A stretch of DNA of 64,000 nt from Nematopogon swammerdamellus (Eukaryota > Arthropoda > Insecta > Lepidoptera > Adelidae): positions 13,655,566 through 13,719,565 of the forward strand of contig OX336340.1 of the NCBI GenBank assembly GCA_946902875.1. The letters run 5' to 3'. Within the stretch, counting starts at the first letter, position 1; each line of letters begins with the position of its first letter. The notes beneath the pieces were generated by a model. It worked only from the letters and a program-made list of their open reading frames with translations, was not told the origin of the DNA and did not search any database. Position numbers and translations under genes: made by a program. Of the stretch, positions 1 through 11,200 are shown in pieces.

Positions 1-1189
1 TGTGATCCCACGATACGGCCCGGGGTCGTGTCTGTGAGATAGCTCGAGGTTAAACTCCATAATGCAGTTCCACGGAGTTCAGCCGGTGCGGCGGCGCCCC
101 AATATCGGCAATACTACTGGATAAGCGTCACTGGGACACGCCGCCGCCGCCGCCTCCGCGCCACCATCGGACCTCGCTCACATTCAAATGTCCTGATGTT
201 TGCTTTCGTTCTAGAAATAGTGCGCGCGGGTCTGCAGAGACTGCAGACCACAGCCTGCGGGTTCGATTACGTTCACAGTTCACTTCAGTACTTAGTGGGA
301 TAGTCATTCGCAAATGGGGATTCTTATGCTAAGTCAATAATACGTTCCGTATCAAGTCTATATTTTGGTCGCGATTTAAAATATTCGATTTAGAATTTTG
401 ATGGCTTTTAGTGTCACACATGGAAGCGAAAACAGTATAATATATCGGTCTATAATTTAAAATAATTAGTTGCTCATTGAAACGAGCATTCCAATATTAG
501 TTGAACACATTAACAAAATAATTAGTGTAACGGCGGATGTTCTCTGCCAATGATTTTCTAAATTCAAATGCTAAAAAATATGCTGACAGAAGAAGTTAAA
601 TCGAGCATTTAAAAATTAGCACATATTGTCAAAAGCATCAGACGTATTATTCGATCAGAAAATTATCTAAACGACCTATCATACACATTACGCACTGTCC
701 TTAAATGGACATAAGCGCGGTGAGTTGCATAAGCGGTGAAGCTCCCGGCGCGGCGGGGGCGGAGGCGGCGCGGAGCGGCGCGGCGCGGCGCGGCGCGGCG
801 CGGCCTCAGAGCATTAATCGCAATTGATTCGAGAATGAAATAAATAGTTGAACGTACTGACAATGACGACACCGCCTGATGGAATCCACACATCCATCAG
901 AACAATATAACGGTTAGGTGTCTCGCACACCTATCGAATCTCGCTAAGTTTTTCGTGCCAGTGTACTTGACAATATCGTACAGCAGCTCAAAAATAACCG
1001 TTCGATTCAATATTTCTTCAACAATACATCGCCGTGCATCGATACATTGGAAATGATGAATGGATGGGGTAACCTGGCGGGACGGTTCACAGTTGTCCGC
1101 ACATGTTAAGTCGGGACAAGAATGAAGAATCGCACGGTTGTACTTCAGCTCGTGTCGTAACGTCTCGCCCACGTGGGTCGCTCGCTCTA
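1..1189. other. Flank with a (GGCGC)n microsatellite, no supported gene
   Basis: A GGCGC run lies at 763-803 in a GC-rich patch (735-805). The short frames here are driven by composition or chance. Confidence 0.45.
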
Positions 1190-4100
1190 ATAAATAATAA
1201 ATAAATAACCGTTTATTGGATGAAATCATTACTTATGCTATGTTGGTACATTTTTTCAAATTAATTTACATAATTTAATTTCATCCAATAGGAGGGCATT
1301 TTACCTTAAGGTAATCTCCTCCTGTCCCCCTATTGGTGTTACATCAAAAGAATACTTTACAGTGTGGTAGCTAGCACATAGGAAAAATATAAGTTACAGA
1401 ACAACCAGCATTGATGAATTACAAATATGTATACATATAATATAAGAATAACTATGAATGAATGAATGACAGATGACAACAACAAAATGGTATAAAACCA
1501 AAACATTACCAGACAATATTAACTATTAGAAAACAATTTTTTTTTATAATAATAATAAATAATAATGACATATTTATTTAGGTATGTTTAAGTAAGTAAT
1601 ATTCTTTCAGCTGCTTTTTGAAGATTGCCAGACTTGGACAATAGCGTAAGCTCTCAGGTAAGGCGTTCCACAAACGCGCTGCTTGTACAGTGAAGGAGCG
1701 AGACATATACTCTGTGTTATGCTTTGGTATTAACAGTAGACGGGAGCTGGTTGATCTGAGACATACGCCGTGACTTGAGAGAGGTTCGAACATTTCACGC
1801 AAGTATAAGGGTGCATTTGGATTATGCAGCGTTTTGTACAGTAGATGTAAGACGTGTGCATTACGTCTTTCTCTAATCTTTAACCACCCCAGTTCCCTGC
1901 GATAATGAGACACATGATCGTATTTCCTCAGGTTATGGATGTAGCGTATACATGCATTTTGCATGCGTTCAAGTTTATCTACAAATTCACTTTTTAGGTC
2001 TAAATAGCAAGTGTCCGCATAGTCTAACAGCGGCAGAATATATGCCTGCGCCATTTGTTTTTTAACTCCCGAGGGCAGCAGATATTTCATTTTGCGAAGA
2101 GAGTGTAAGCTGCTATACACTTTCTTACTGACCTGACCGATATGTTGTTGCCACGACAGATTCTCATCTACATGGAGCCCAAGATTCTTCACACTCTTTG
2201 CATATGGTATGACTGTGGAGTCCACAACTATCGATTGTATGACATGTTTGTCAATTTCGCTAACAAGTCTCCTACTGCCAATTATTATAGCCTGTGTTTT
2301 AACAGGGTTAATTAGAACTCCAAAACGCTTGGCCCATTCGCAGATGCCTTCTATGTCCTTATTTACTTTGTCTATAGCTGTGTTGATCATACAAGGTCGA
2401 GTGTGAACGTAGAGCTGTAGGTCGTCAGCATACATGTGGTAGCAACACTGTAGGATACCTGTGATAGGTTTAATAAATAAGGCAAATAGCAATGGAGACA
2501 GAACTCCTCCCTGCGGGACACCACACGTCAGGTCTTTCTGTGCAGATAAGTCCAAGCCAGATTTTACTGATTGCTGACGACCATGCAAATAGGTGGAGAA
2601 CCAGGTGGTGACTATGTCGGAAATGTTCAGTGACCGAATTCGAGCAAGTAACAAAGTAAAATCTACTGAATTAAACGCACTACTGAAATCCAAGAGAACC
2701 ATCACGGTTACTTTCCCAGCAGCCATCGCACGTCGTGCATCCTCCGTAATCTTGAGCAGAGCGGTAGTAGTGCTGTGTCCAGGTCGAAACCCTGATTGAT
2801 AGGGATCATACAAATTGTAGAAACTGAGAAATTGCGACACTTGTATGTGCACCAAACGCTCAAGTACCTTTGATAGTACAGGTAAAATAGAGATGGGCCG
2901 ATAGTCTTTTGCGCTCGTAGGCTTTGCATTTTTCGGAAGAGGAATGATCAATGCTCTTTTCCATGTTGTCGGGAATACACCAGATTGAAGTGAAGCATTG
3001 AGAATATGGGTCAAAATAGGTAGAATCACATTTATAATCATGAGGATCATAGTAACGTTGATACCGTCAACACCCACAGACCTCGACTTCACCCCAAGGA
3101 TTGCCTCTTTAACCTGTTTACATGTGGCATGCGAGAATTCAAATTTGGGAATATTAGGTAAATCTTCAGAAATTATATCGCTAGCCGCTTCAGCCCGAGC
3201 ATCCTGTTCAAGAACAACTGGTGGTGTAGCAAAATGTGTATTGAGGGTATTAATATCTAAATTAACAGTAGCATCGGATTTTTTGTCCTCACAGGCCCCG
3301 ATCGATTTCAAGAATGTCCAAAGGTTGTTATCGCCACTGCCAGTAACATGGTCGTAGATATATTTCCTTTTGGTATTTCTGCACATCTGTGCACAGCGAT
3401 TACGTAGGCGTTTATAGAGAGACCAGTTGTCAGCAGTAGGGTTAACATTGTGTTTGATCTTTGCCTTATCTCTTGCAGACATTTCACTTCGTATTGCATC
3501 TGTTATCCAGGGAGCAGGTCGTTGCTTAACTCTCATGCTCCTGAGAGGTGCATGAGTATCGAACAATTTCAGAATATTATTATTGAACATTTCAACTTTA
3601 TTATCTATTTCATTTACCGCCCGTATTCCATCCCAATCTATAGCTGCTGCCTGTTCTACCAAAATCTCACGATTTATCCTGTTGTAATTACGTTGAAAAA
3701 TTATTCTGGCTTTCCGTTTTGGTGTTTTTATTTTATAAGCTATATGTATCAAATCGTGATGCGAAAATGCCGGCGCTGTCAACTTGCCGGAATTGGATAC
3801 ATGCTCCAGGGAACTCACTAATGCTACATCAAGATGAGAGTGTACTAAGTGTAGGTGATATGTCGGTCCCAAATTTAACATCTGTAAGTTTATTGATTCA
3901 ATGAGCGATTTCAGTTTGGAGGCTCGAGCGTCATTTTTCGTTATGCACGTGTTCAAGTCACCTATAATCATCGAATGGGTGTAATTAACCATATGTGTAG
4001 TGAGTACAGCCTCCAATTCCGAGAAGTAGTTAACTTTAGGAGGGCTATAAATGGCTAATAACAACAATTTCACCCGATTAACCTGCAATTCTAATGCCAT

Positions 4101-4860
4101 ATATTCAGCACCCTGGTGATTAGGGTCAGATTGTGCTAAGATTTTATAATTTAAATCATCGCGTAAATACACGGCGACACCACCACCACGGCATCTCAGC
4201 CGGTCGTGTCTAATCATTGTGTAACCCGGTAGTACATACAATGCTGATGGTAAGGAGGGCTTAAGCCATGTTTCACTGACGGCAATCGCATGTAACGGGA
4301 GATTTTCAAAAGAAGCTCGGAACTCGTCCTTATGGGCCTCGAGACTCTGAGCATTTATATGAACAACCTGAAAATGTTTAGGGTCGTTTTTTGACAGCAC
4401 ATGATCCAGCCTCGCTTGCAAATCCCAAATTCCGCCTGATATATTAACAGATTTTTCAGATTCACATGATGCAGTAGTAGAATCTGTGAGGTCAGTGTTA
4501 GAGGAATCTGTAAAATATTTATTGTCATGTGTAGCGATAGAATCTTCGTCATGAGCAGAGTAGAAAGTATCATTAGTTGAATCCGAACCAGTGTCATCCA
4601 TCATTCATACAGTTATTAAAATATACAAATAGAAAAAAAAACAAACAAAAGATACAAAAGAAACAAAAGTGTGTTTTATTTCACACTTTAGTGAGGGCTG
4701 TACCCCCGCCAGACGTGTAATAACTAAATAATAAAAAAAAAAATATTAAAATAACAAACAAAAAAGAAAATTAAAGAAAACTATTAATTCGCATTAAATG
4801 TAAACAATATAAAATTATATTAAAAAGAGTAAAATCGGTCCAATCGGTCCGCTCTACAGT
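1190..4860 (-). mobile_element. Non-LTR retrotransposon (LINE), near full length
   Basis: It contains the intact ORF at 1578-4604. The 3' end (low coordinates) has an untranslated stretch of about 380 bp and ends in short TTTA/TTTAT repeats near 1190-1210 rather than a plain poly(A), which suggests a CR1/L2-like clade. The 5' border is uncertain; the stretch to about 4860 carries no other recognisable feature. No target duplication could be fixed. Confidence 0.75.
1578..4604 (-). CDS. LINE endonuclease/reverse transcriptase, 1008 residues, uninterrupted
   Basis: It makes the retrotransposition enzyme that nicks target DNA and copies its RNA at the nick. The N-terminal 75 residues are acidic and Ser/Thr-rich. 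An apurinic-type (EEP) endonuclease follows (about 80-290), with HINAQSL, SETWL at 110-114, GDLN at 215-218 and FSHHDLI. The reverse transcriptase (about 540-790) has DYRPISILPVLSKVLE, QSGFRPGHST, LLDFSSAFNSVD and the catalytic YADD at 725-728. The C-terminus has the AARLWNALPESLR block near 985. No stop or frameshift breaks these domains, so this copy is young or still functional. No ORF1 was seen upstream. Clade (CR1-like or Jockey-like) is not settled without a tree. Confidence 0.9.
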   Translation of the reverse strand: MMDDTGSDSTNDTFYSAHDEDSIATHDNKYFTDSSNTDLTDSTTASCESEKSVNISGGIWDLQARLDHVLSKNDPKHFQVVHINAQSLEAHKDEFRASFENLPLHAIAVSETWLKPSLPSALYVLPGYTMIRHDRLRCRGGGVAVYLRDDLNYKILAQSDPNHQGAEYMALELQVNRVKLLLLAIYSPPKVNYFSELEAVLTTHMVNYTHSMIIGDLNTCITKNDARASKLKSLIESINLQMLNLGPTYHLHLVHSHLDVALVSSLEHVSNSGKLTAPAFSHHDLIHIAYKIKTPKRKARIIFQRNYNRINREILVEQAAAIDWDGIRAVNEIDNKVEMFNNNILKLFDTHAPLRSMRVKQRPAPWITDAIRSEMSARDKAKIKHNVNPTADNWSLYKRLRNRCAQMCRNTKRKYIYDHVTGSGDNNLWTFLKSIGACEDKKSDATVNLDINTLNTHFATPPVVLEQDARAEAASDIISEDLPNIPKFEFSHATCKQVKEAILGVKSRSVGVDGINVTMILMIINVILPILTHILNASLQSGVFPTTWKRALIIPLPKNAKPTSAKDYRPISILPVLSKVLERLVHIQVSQFLSFYNLYDPYQSGFRPGHSTTTALLKITEDARRAMAAGKVTVMVLLDFSSAFNSVDFTLLLARIRSLNISDIVTTWFSTYLHGRQQSVKSGLDLSAQKDLTCGVPQGGVLSPLLFALFIKPITGILQCCYHMYADDLQLYVHTRPCMINTAIDKVNKDIEGICEWAKRFGVLINPVKTQAIIIGSRRLVSEIDKHVIQSIVVDSTVIPYAKSVKNLGLHVDENLSWQQHIGQVSKKVYSSLHSLRKMKYLLPSGVKKQMAQAYILPLLDYADTCYLDLKSEFVDKLERMQNACIRYIHNLRKYDHVSHYRRELGWLKIRERRNAHVLHLLYKTLHNPNAPLYLREMFEPLSSHGVCLRSTSSRLLLIPKHNTEYMSRSFTVQAARLWNALPESLRYCPSLAIFKKQLKEYYLLKHT

Positions 4861-4935
4861 ATTGTTTCCAAAAGCTTCAACGGACGCAATCGAACTTTAA
4901 ACATGTGACACGAAACCTGTGATAATAATTTTAGT

Positions 4936-5266
4936 GGAACCTGACATGGTTGGAACCATAATGATGTCAGGCCATCGCACTTTGGTAAACTAGGTGCCTC
5001 GTGCTGTGCCGGCTACACTGAATGAACGGAAAACATGAACTATTCACATAGCCGCTTCGACCGACTTTTCATTCAATGCAGTGATACCAATCCGAACTGA
5101 TTAAATCCTAAGCAACCTAGGAAGGTAAGGGACTTACAGTTTTGCGTGATCCGAACCACCGCGGTCAGCCTCAACGGTCATCCATACAAGTTCTAATCGC
5201 GGCCGGATATGTTTAATTTCACGATCGGACGTCGACTGATGACAATACCGAGCTACCGAGGCTAAC
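4936..5266 (-). repeat. tRNA/5S composite SINE (family A), old diverged copy
   Basis: It reads in antisense from GCTACCGAGGC-like head at 5266 to the tail near 4936, with the shared body blocks (GGTCGAAGCGGC, CCGGCACAGC). It is the most diverged near-full copy here; the 5S-derived block is hard to see. Confidence 0.65.
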
Positions 5267-5289
5267 AAATATATAATACTTTGTTGACT

Positions 5290-5720
5290 ATGTACAAAAA
5301 TACAATGGTCTGGAGACCCTGAGTCACGATTTGTGGGTTCGCTTATTCTGTTTTACAGATACTATCACGGACGCTGCTCTGCGGAACTAGCATCCCTTAT
5401 TCCCTGCCACCCGTCCTATCTCCGCATGACTCGTCGCAGAGAGACTCAGCACCCTTTTGTTGTTGACATTGGTATTTTGAGAACCCATCGGTTCTTTAAA
5501 TCGTTTCTTTGTCGCAGCGCTAAAGTGTGGAACTGTCTTCCGGCGAGTGTATTTTCTGAATCCTTTAACCTGGGTGTCTTCAAAAGACGTATTAAATGGC
5601 TAGACAGCCTAGCAACAGTCCGCAGATCTGCTGGCATGGCACCTAACTGAGCGTGGTTTCGCAAAGAGAGGTGATTTTGGCTCTGTCGACTGCACCATTG
5701 GTTTCTCGGCACGGAAACAC
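5290..5720 (+). mobile_element. LINE family B, C-terminal fragment (5'-truncated)
   Basis: An open stretch at 5333-5650 encodes FYRYYHGRCSAELASLIP, TRRRETQHPF, TRHRFFKSF-like RTHRFFKSFL, WNCLPASVF and NLGVFKRRI. This is the carboxy-terminal tail shared by a common insect LINE group (VFYRLxxGEC, SFLxRTxxLWNxLP, NLGxFKRxV). No reverse transcriptase core is left. Confidence 0.7.
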
Positions 5721-5724
5721 TTTT

Positions 5725-6000
5725 TTAGGGTTCTGTATCCATACGGAAACCTAAAAAAGCCTACACCATCTGTCTGTCTGTCGTCTGTCCTACTTTTAAA
5801 CCGTAATATTCCCGTATAAGTAGCCGGTTGAAATTTTCACAGAATATGTGTTATGGTGATGGATGCATATGCCAACAAATAATAAAAATAGCAAAAAGTA
5901 GAAAAAGGGGTCCCCATAAAAGAAACGTAACACGAATCTATTGGTTAATATTCACGCTACTAAATAATAGATGGCGCCACAGCTAGTTTGCATTTATATC
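5725..6000. repeat. Fragments of the dispersed lepidopteran CGGAACCCTAAAAA repeat
   Basis: It has the TAGGGTTCTGTATCCATACGG end, a run of CTGTCTGTC, the block TAGCCGGTTGAAATTTTCAC and GGTCCCCATA. The same blocks recur in better copies at 52885-53380, 53600-53895 and 63115-63575. Confidence 0.6.
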
Positions 6001-6023
6001 GGGACGCGACGACGTAACTGAAC

Positions 6024-6169
6024 CAGCAGCGGGAGCACAAATGCGTCGATAAGCCTATATCGATCGATAAACATCTATTTGCTTCGTTCGACGAAGTAGA
6101 ATAGAAGAAGACGAATAGATGTTTATCGATCGATATAGGCTTATCGACGCATTTGTGCTCCCGCTGCTG
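6024..6169. repeat. Perfect palindrome, 56-bp arms, 34-bp loop
   Basis: Arms 6024-6079 and 6114-6169 are exact reverse complements by eye. Both begin or end with CAGCAGCGGGAGCACAAATG and contain ATCGATCGATAAACATC. The loop has its own small hairpin (CTTCGTTCGACGAAG). It is probably a MITE or foldback remnant; perfect identity suggests recent origin or gene conversion between the arms. Confidence 0.85.
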
Positions 6170-6184
6170 ATATTCGCCTTATAG

Positions 6185-6260
6185 CCCGTAATCTCCGTTA
6201 GCCTAGTAGTGGTAGGATGCATTGGTTTGTATTCGATGGTCGTGGGTCCGAATCCCCCCT
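6185..6260 (+). repeat. tRNA-like SINE head
   Basis: Box A-like TAGCCTAGTAGTGGT is followed about 35 bases later by box B and T-arm GGGTCCGAATCCC. Acceptor-stem pairing is poor, so this is a tRNA-derived repeat and not a tRNA gene. Confidence 0.5.
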
Positions 6261-6419
6261 TGTGAAAATGTTAATTTGTTTCGTTTTCTGTTAATTTTTT
6301 AAGGATTGTTAGGGAATTAAAAAAATTGTATATGGTAATTTTTTTTTCCTGTATCGGAAATACATACAAGCATTAAACGTGCTGTGATTATAGTGCGAAC
6401 TCTGAAGTAAAACAACAAA

Positions 6420-6500
6420 TAATAAAAACTAGCCCGCTTACGCGGGAGGTACGTTGCCCTCGGTGCGCGAGTCCGACTCGCACCTGGCCGGTTTTCTATT
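6420..6500. repeat. End of the CGAGTCCGACTCGC dispersed repeat
   Basis: Carries GCGCGAGTCCGACTCGCACC and TGGCCGGTTTTC, the antisense form of the common GGCCAAGTGCGAGTCGGACT end seen at 53603. Confidence 0.55.
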
Positions 6501-7863
6501 ATCTGTCTTCTTCCTGCGAAGTAATCTTAGAACAGGCTGCGTGTACTTAGTTAATGGCAGTGTTAAATTAACATTATGTTTATCAACAAAAAATGTAAGC
6601 ACTTAACTGTTATAAAATTAATATAATAAAAAATAAATTATCATTAAAATGTTTTCCACTTTAGGAGAAATTGGACGACACCATAGAGAGTTATTCGTGT
6701 CGTTTAGAACATGGAGCGAAATGTTTGAGTGGAGACTAAACACTTGGAAAAGAACGATGGAAAATCAACGAGAAGAAATAATGTATGAATAATGTATCCC
6801 CAAATCGCCGACAGCATGGACCTAGAGTGCGCCTCTCCCCGGCACCTCCTGGCTACAGGGTAAAGCCCTGAGGTCGACAAAGTTCACGCACGTCCGGTGC
6901 GCGGTGCGGCTCTATAAAGAGGATGTTTGTTACTGTTGCGTATGATTACAAGTTTTATACTATTAAAAGACTCGCCAATGTTTAAATTCGACTTGAATAA
7001 AATAACAAGTGCGATGTTTTCTGTAAAATGTTTATTCTCCACAACAATACTTACAGTTTACAATAACTTACACTCTAATGAGTCGCTCTGAAGCCCGACA
7101 TTTTTATTACATTTGCCTTTGCGATACTTCAAACAATATTTTTTTGTTATTTTCGATGTTGCTTTTTTATAACTAATACATTTAATAGCGGTAAGTCATC
7201 GTTTCATAAATATCACAATTTACCTTAATTTAATGTTAAATCTAAGGAGTTTGTATATATGACAAGTCTCGATTCTTCGTTACCATCTCAAGACAAGGTA
7301 GGTAAGTGGTAACTAAATATATCAGGAAATAAATTAAAATTTCTTAATTCTTTGTACGAGGGTTCAGGTCACGCTGCATAATGCGAGTAGCTTAATTAAT
7401 TTACTAGCCTTGAAACGAACCATCCGCAAATTTGTAATTGGAATCTTTAACCTACATAACTAACTATTAAATAGGATAAAATTCACATGTTACATAGACA
7501 TAATACACTACATAATATACTACATATTATGTACATATTATATTAATTAATTAATTAAATACGAAAATGACATTTTATGCGGTAAAATTAAATAAATACT
7601 CAATTAACTACATAAATAGACAACAAAACATAAATATATTTAAATAAAATAAGTGAGTGTTAACCGAAACAACCTAATTGGTACAAATATTGTGAGACAT
7701 GGATGTACACCAATCAAACATGGATTTTATAGAAACTGCGTAGAGTCTTTACAATAATGGTTCATACTTAGGTGCAATGTTTAAGTTATAAGTGAAGTTA
7801 GAGGATAGTTCTGTCTCAAGGCGTGAACACGTGCGAGCGGAGCCGGAGGTCTGCTGGCGGTAT
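6500..7863. other. 3' flank of cuticle gene 1, no gene seen
   Basis: AT-rich sequence with only short open frames. The proximal part (about 7100-7863) probably holds the 3' UTR of cuticle gene 1; candidate antisense poly(A) signals are TTTATT at 7103 and 7031. A short GC-rich block at 6800-6920 shows no motif I recognise. Confidence 0.5.
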
Positions 7864-8231
7864 TCAATACCTATAGCCCGACTGAGGACTGAAGCCTCCG
7901 CTACCGGATGGCCTACCGCCGCCGCCGCTACCACCCCCGCCTGTGCGCGGAGGCACGTATTGGTTACCGACACCGCCTCCGCTGCCTCCGCCGCCGGGGT
8001 AGCCACCTCCTCCGCCGCTGCTACCGCCACCGCCGGGGTAGCCACCCCCACCTCCACTGCCGCCGCCCGGATAGCCACCACCTCCGCCGCCACTGTTACC
8101 GCCGCCCCCTCCGGACGGATAGCCGCCTCCGCCGCCGCCTCCGGACGGGTAGCCGCCTCCGCCGCCGCCTCCGGACGGGTAGCCGCCTCCGCTGCCGCCT
8201 CCGGACGGATACGCGCCAGTGTCACCGCCTC
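7864..8231 (-). CDS. Cuticle gene 1, exon 5 (Gly-rich C-terminal tail)
   Basis: Acceptor TTTCAG (AG at 8232-8233), phase 1. It encodes repeated [11 protein letters not shown] units, then [13 protein letters not shown], a Gly-rich segment and a final FSPQSGYRY before TGA. The codons GGC/GGA make this stretch much more GC-rich than its surroundings, and both strands are open for this reason. Confidence 0.92.
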
Positions 8232-11200
8232 CTGAAATAATTACATTAAGTACGAGCTAATAAGATACCTTTCAACTAATTAACAACAAAACCTACGCGC
8301 GTTCTCGCACAACTCACTTAATGCGGAATAGGTTTATCACTAGGTGACTAGGCTACTAGGCTATCATCATGACACATGTATAAGAAATCATGTGCGAGAT
8401 TATAAAGAGTGGTGTCGTAATAATTATTATAGAGTTCTTTAGCACATAGTCAGGATGCCTGGAAGGTGGCGCGCGGCCTCATTTACTTAAGCAGGCTCGG
8501 ACCTCGCTGATGAAATCTCACGAGTGAGCTTCTTGTAACAATAAATTCAACCCATGCTCAGAAGTAGGTCAATTGATGCGCTAATAAGATGACGACAATA
8601 AATAAATGATGAATGATGATGAGAGCGGGCGGGAGTTACCTGCTGCCTCCTCGGCGGCATTCTGCTGCAGGCTCGCGAGTATTTCGGGCGGGATGGGGGG
8701 CGGGGTGGGGAGGTGCGCACCCTGCGGCTGGAACCCGTTTTCGTCCGCCGTATACGTGATACTGTACGTCTGTCCGTCGTCGCCCACGTATGAGTACGAA
8801 CCTGCAATATTCATTGCGAATTTCATTAATCATTATTATGTAAATTCATTACACGGAGGTGCCGCGATAAATATGTGGTCGGAGAAAAAGAGTAAGTTCA
8901 GTTCACGTGTACGTACCTACTGGTGTGCCTGTGTCTCCACTTCAAGAGCATTCGAGCAGTTTGTATATCATATAAAGACTTCAACTAATACAGTATATAG
9001 TATTGTTATGGTACTAAGGCACCAACCTAAGGGTAGTGCTAGGCTAGCACTCGATACTCAATAGGTGTCGCTGATAGGTTCGGAACGGTCAGGTTCCGCT
9101 GATAGTAAACTACTCTTGGATTGATCTTGTTTAACAAGAAGGTAATACCTTGAGCAGATTGCGCCTCGTTATTAGATCCCTTGTTCTTTAGATCACCTTG
9201 CTCCTGCGCCTTGATGCCGTTCTCTGCCTCGAAACTGTCAAAAAAACGCACTTTTGTAAATATCTTTTCGAACAATTTTGTTATCGCTATCCCACAGAGC
9301 ATCGAATACCGCGCGCGCCTCTCCTAGAGGCGAAAGTAATAATAATATTTGAAACCCAATAACTACACGCAGTGCTGCTAGCGCTTCGTATGTGTGTGTG
9401 TGTTAGTATCGACACTACACACAAAGAGGAGCAAGTTAGGCACACGCACAAACAAATGCACACGCACAACACACATATTATGTAAGTCATAGGCCACGCC
9501 CACAGGCTTCAACGGCGTTGTAGGGAAATCGCGCTCAGGGCGTCTCTAGGAGGGGGCGCGCGCGGTATTCGATGCTCTGTGCGCTATCCGCTAATCAAGT
9601 ACTGCCCTGCATTCTAATTACCACAATTTTAGTTCATAAAACCAAAAATATTTTTCTATAACGATAAAAACCCATAACTAAATTTCCTTTAAAATGCGTA
9701 GTCATAGAATTGGCTATGCTATGCTACATATCTCGTTTGAAGGCATTCAAAATGAGATATGTACCTGTAGGTGAATAGTTTAACAGGTAATAAAGCTTGC
9801 ACCGTATCACGAAGCTAGATTAAATTAGAAATAAGATAGAAAATATGACACGCGCCGAGGTTAGAACTCACTCCACCTACGTAGAGACCCTAACACCACA
9901 CATAACGATCAGTCCCCGTCACGTACTGCTGAATAATTTACTCTTGACACGTTTAGGTAGCTAATTATTAAGTACTGCTATAACTATCTCCGTTCACACC
10001 CTTGACTTAGGACAACCCATCATCACACAACGGCAAAAACTTCTCCTTTGTCCATGTCAACACTGTTTCGCCATAATGAGACGTTTCTGTTTTACGGTCA
10101 ACAAACAATAGCAAATTAAACTGGCTTCTGGCATCGCGCGCTGTGTTCTATCTGAAACACACATTCTTCTCAACATTGCACTAAACAAATTGGGACAAAC
10201 CGAACAATTGCACGTAAGTAATGTCCAAAGTCTCGTGGCTATTTCGTGGCCAAAATACTTCATACGGTCGTGGGAAATGTGTTCTATAGAGATTATTTCA
10301 CAGGTAAATATTTATTTTTTAACCGACTTCCAAAAAAGGAGGAGGTTCTCAATTCGTCTGTATGTTTTTTTTTTTATTTTTTTTATTTTTTTTTTGTATG
10401 TTTGTAACGCGATTTCTCCGTCAATTGAGGGCCGATTTAGAAAATTCTTTTTTTGTTAGTTAGGTCATACTTCCGAGGTGGTCCCATTTCAATTTTATCG
10501 AAATTGGTTCAGTGGTTTTCGAAAAATCAGCATAATACTATGGTGTGTGGTTACCTTCAGCAAAACTTGTGATGTGGTCGTTTTCGGCAATTTTCAGTTT
10601 GATAAATTAGTATGGTGTGTGGTTACCTTCAGCAAAACTTTTGTGATGTGGACTTATTCAGCAATTTGCAGTCTGACACATATGGCGAATAATTCTGTAC
10701 CACTTCAATCGATTTCGATTATTCGATTTCGATTATTCTTTTTTATGTAATATTACTAATAATATTACTTAAAAGAATGAAATAAAAACTGTTTTAAAAA
10801 ATATTAAACCGATTTCCAAAAAACAAAAAAAAAAGAACTAAAAAGTATTAAATACATAATATTTTGAAATTTTCTCTGTCCTGTTGAAATACATGAATCG
10901 ATATACTAGTGAACATATTCGGACCCTTGTTTCATGAATGTTCTAAATTTGAAATTTTTTATCTTTTCCGACCGGCCAGGTGCGCTTAATTTATTATGGT
11001 ACGAGTACCATCGAGCTGGTCTGATGATGGAGACAGAAGGTGGCCATAGGAACTCCTAAACTACACATCATAAACCCATCGTGTTTGGGCTCGTTGCATT
11101 TGTCTTCACGAGCAATTTACTTTAGACCTAAGAGATTCTCAATTCGACGGTATGTTTTCTTTTTTTGGATGTTTGTTACGCGATTACTCCGTCAATTGTG

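Noticed and set aside
7749..8240. Long overlapping open frames on both strands over the Gly-rich exon
   Set aside because: Only the frame coding Gly/Tyr/Pro/Ser links in phase with upstream exons; the others arise from GGC/GCC repetition.
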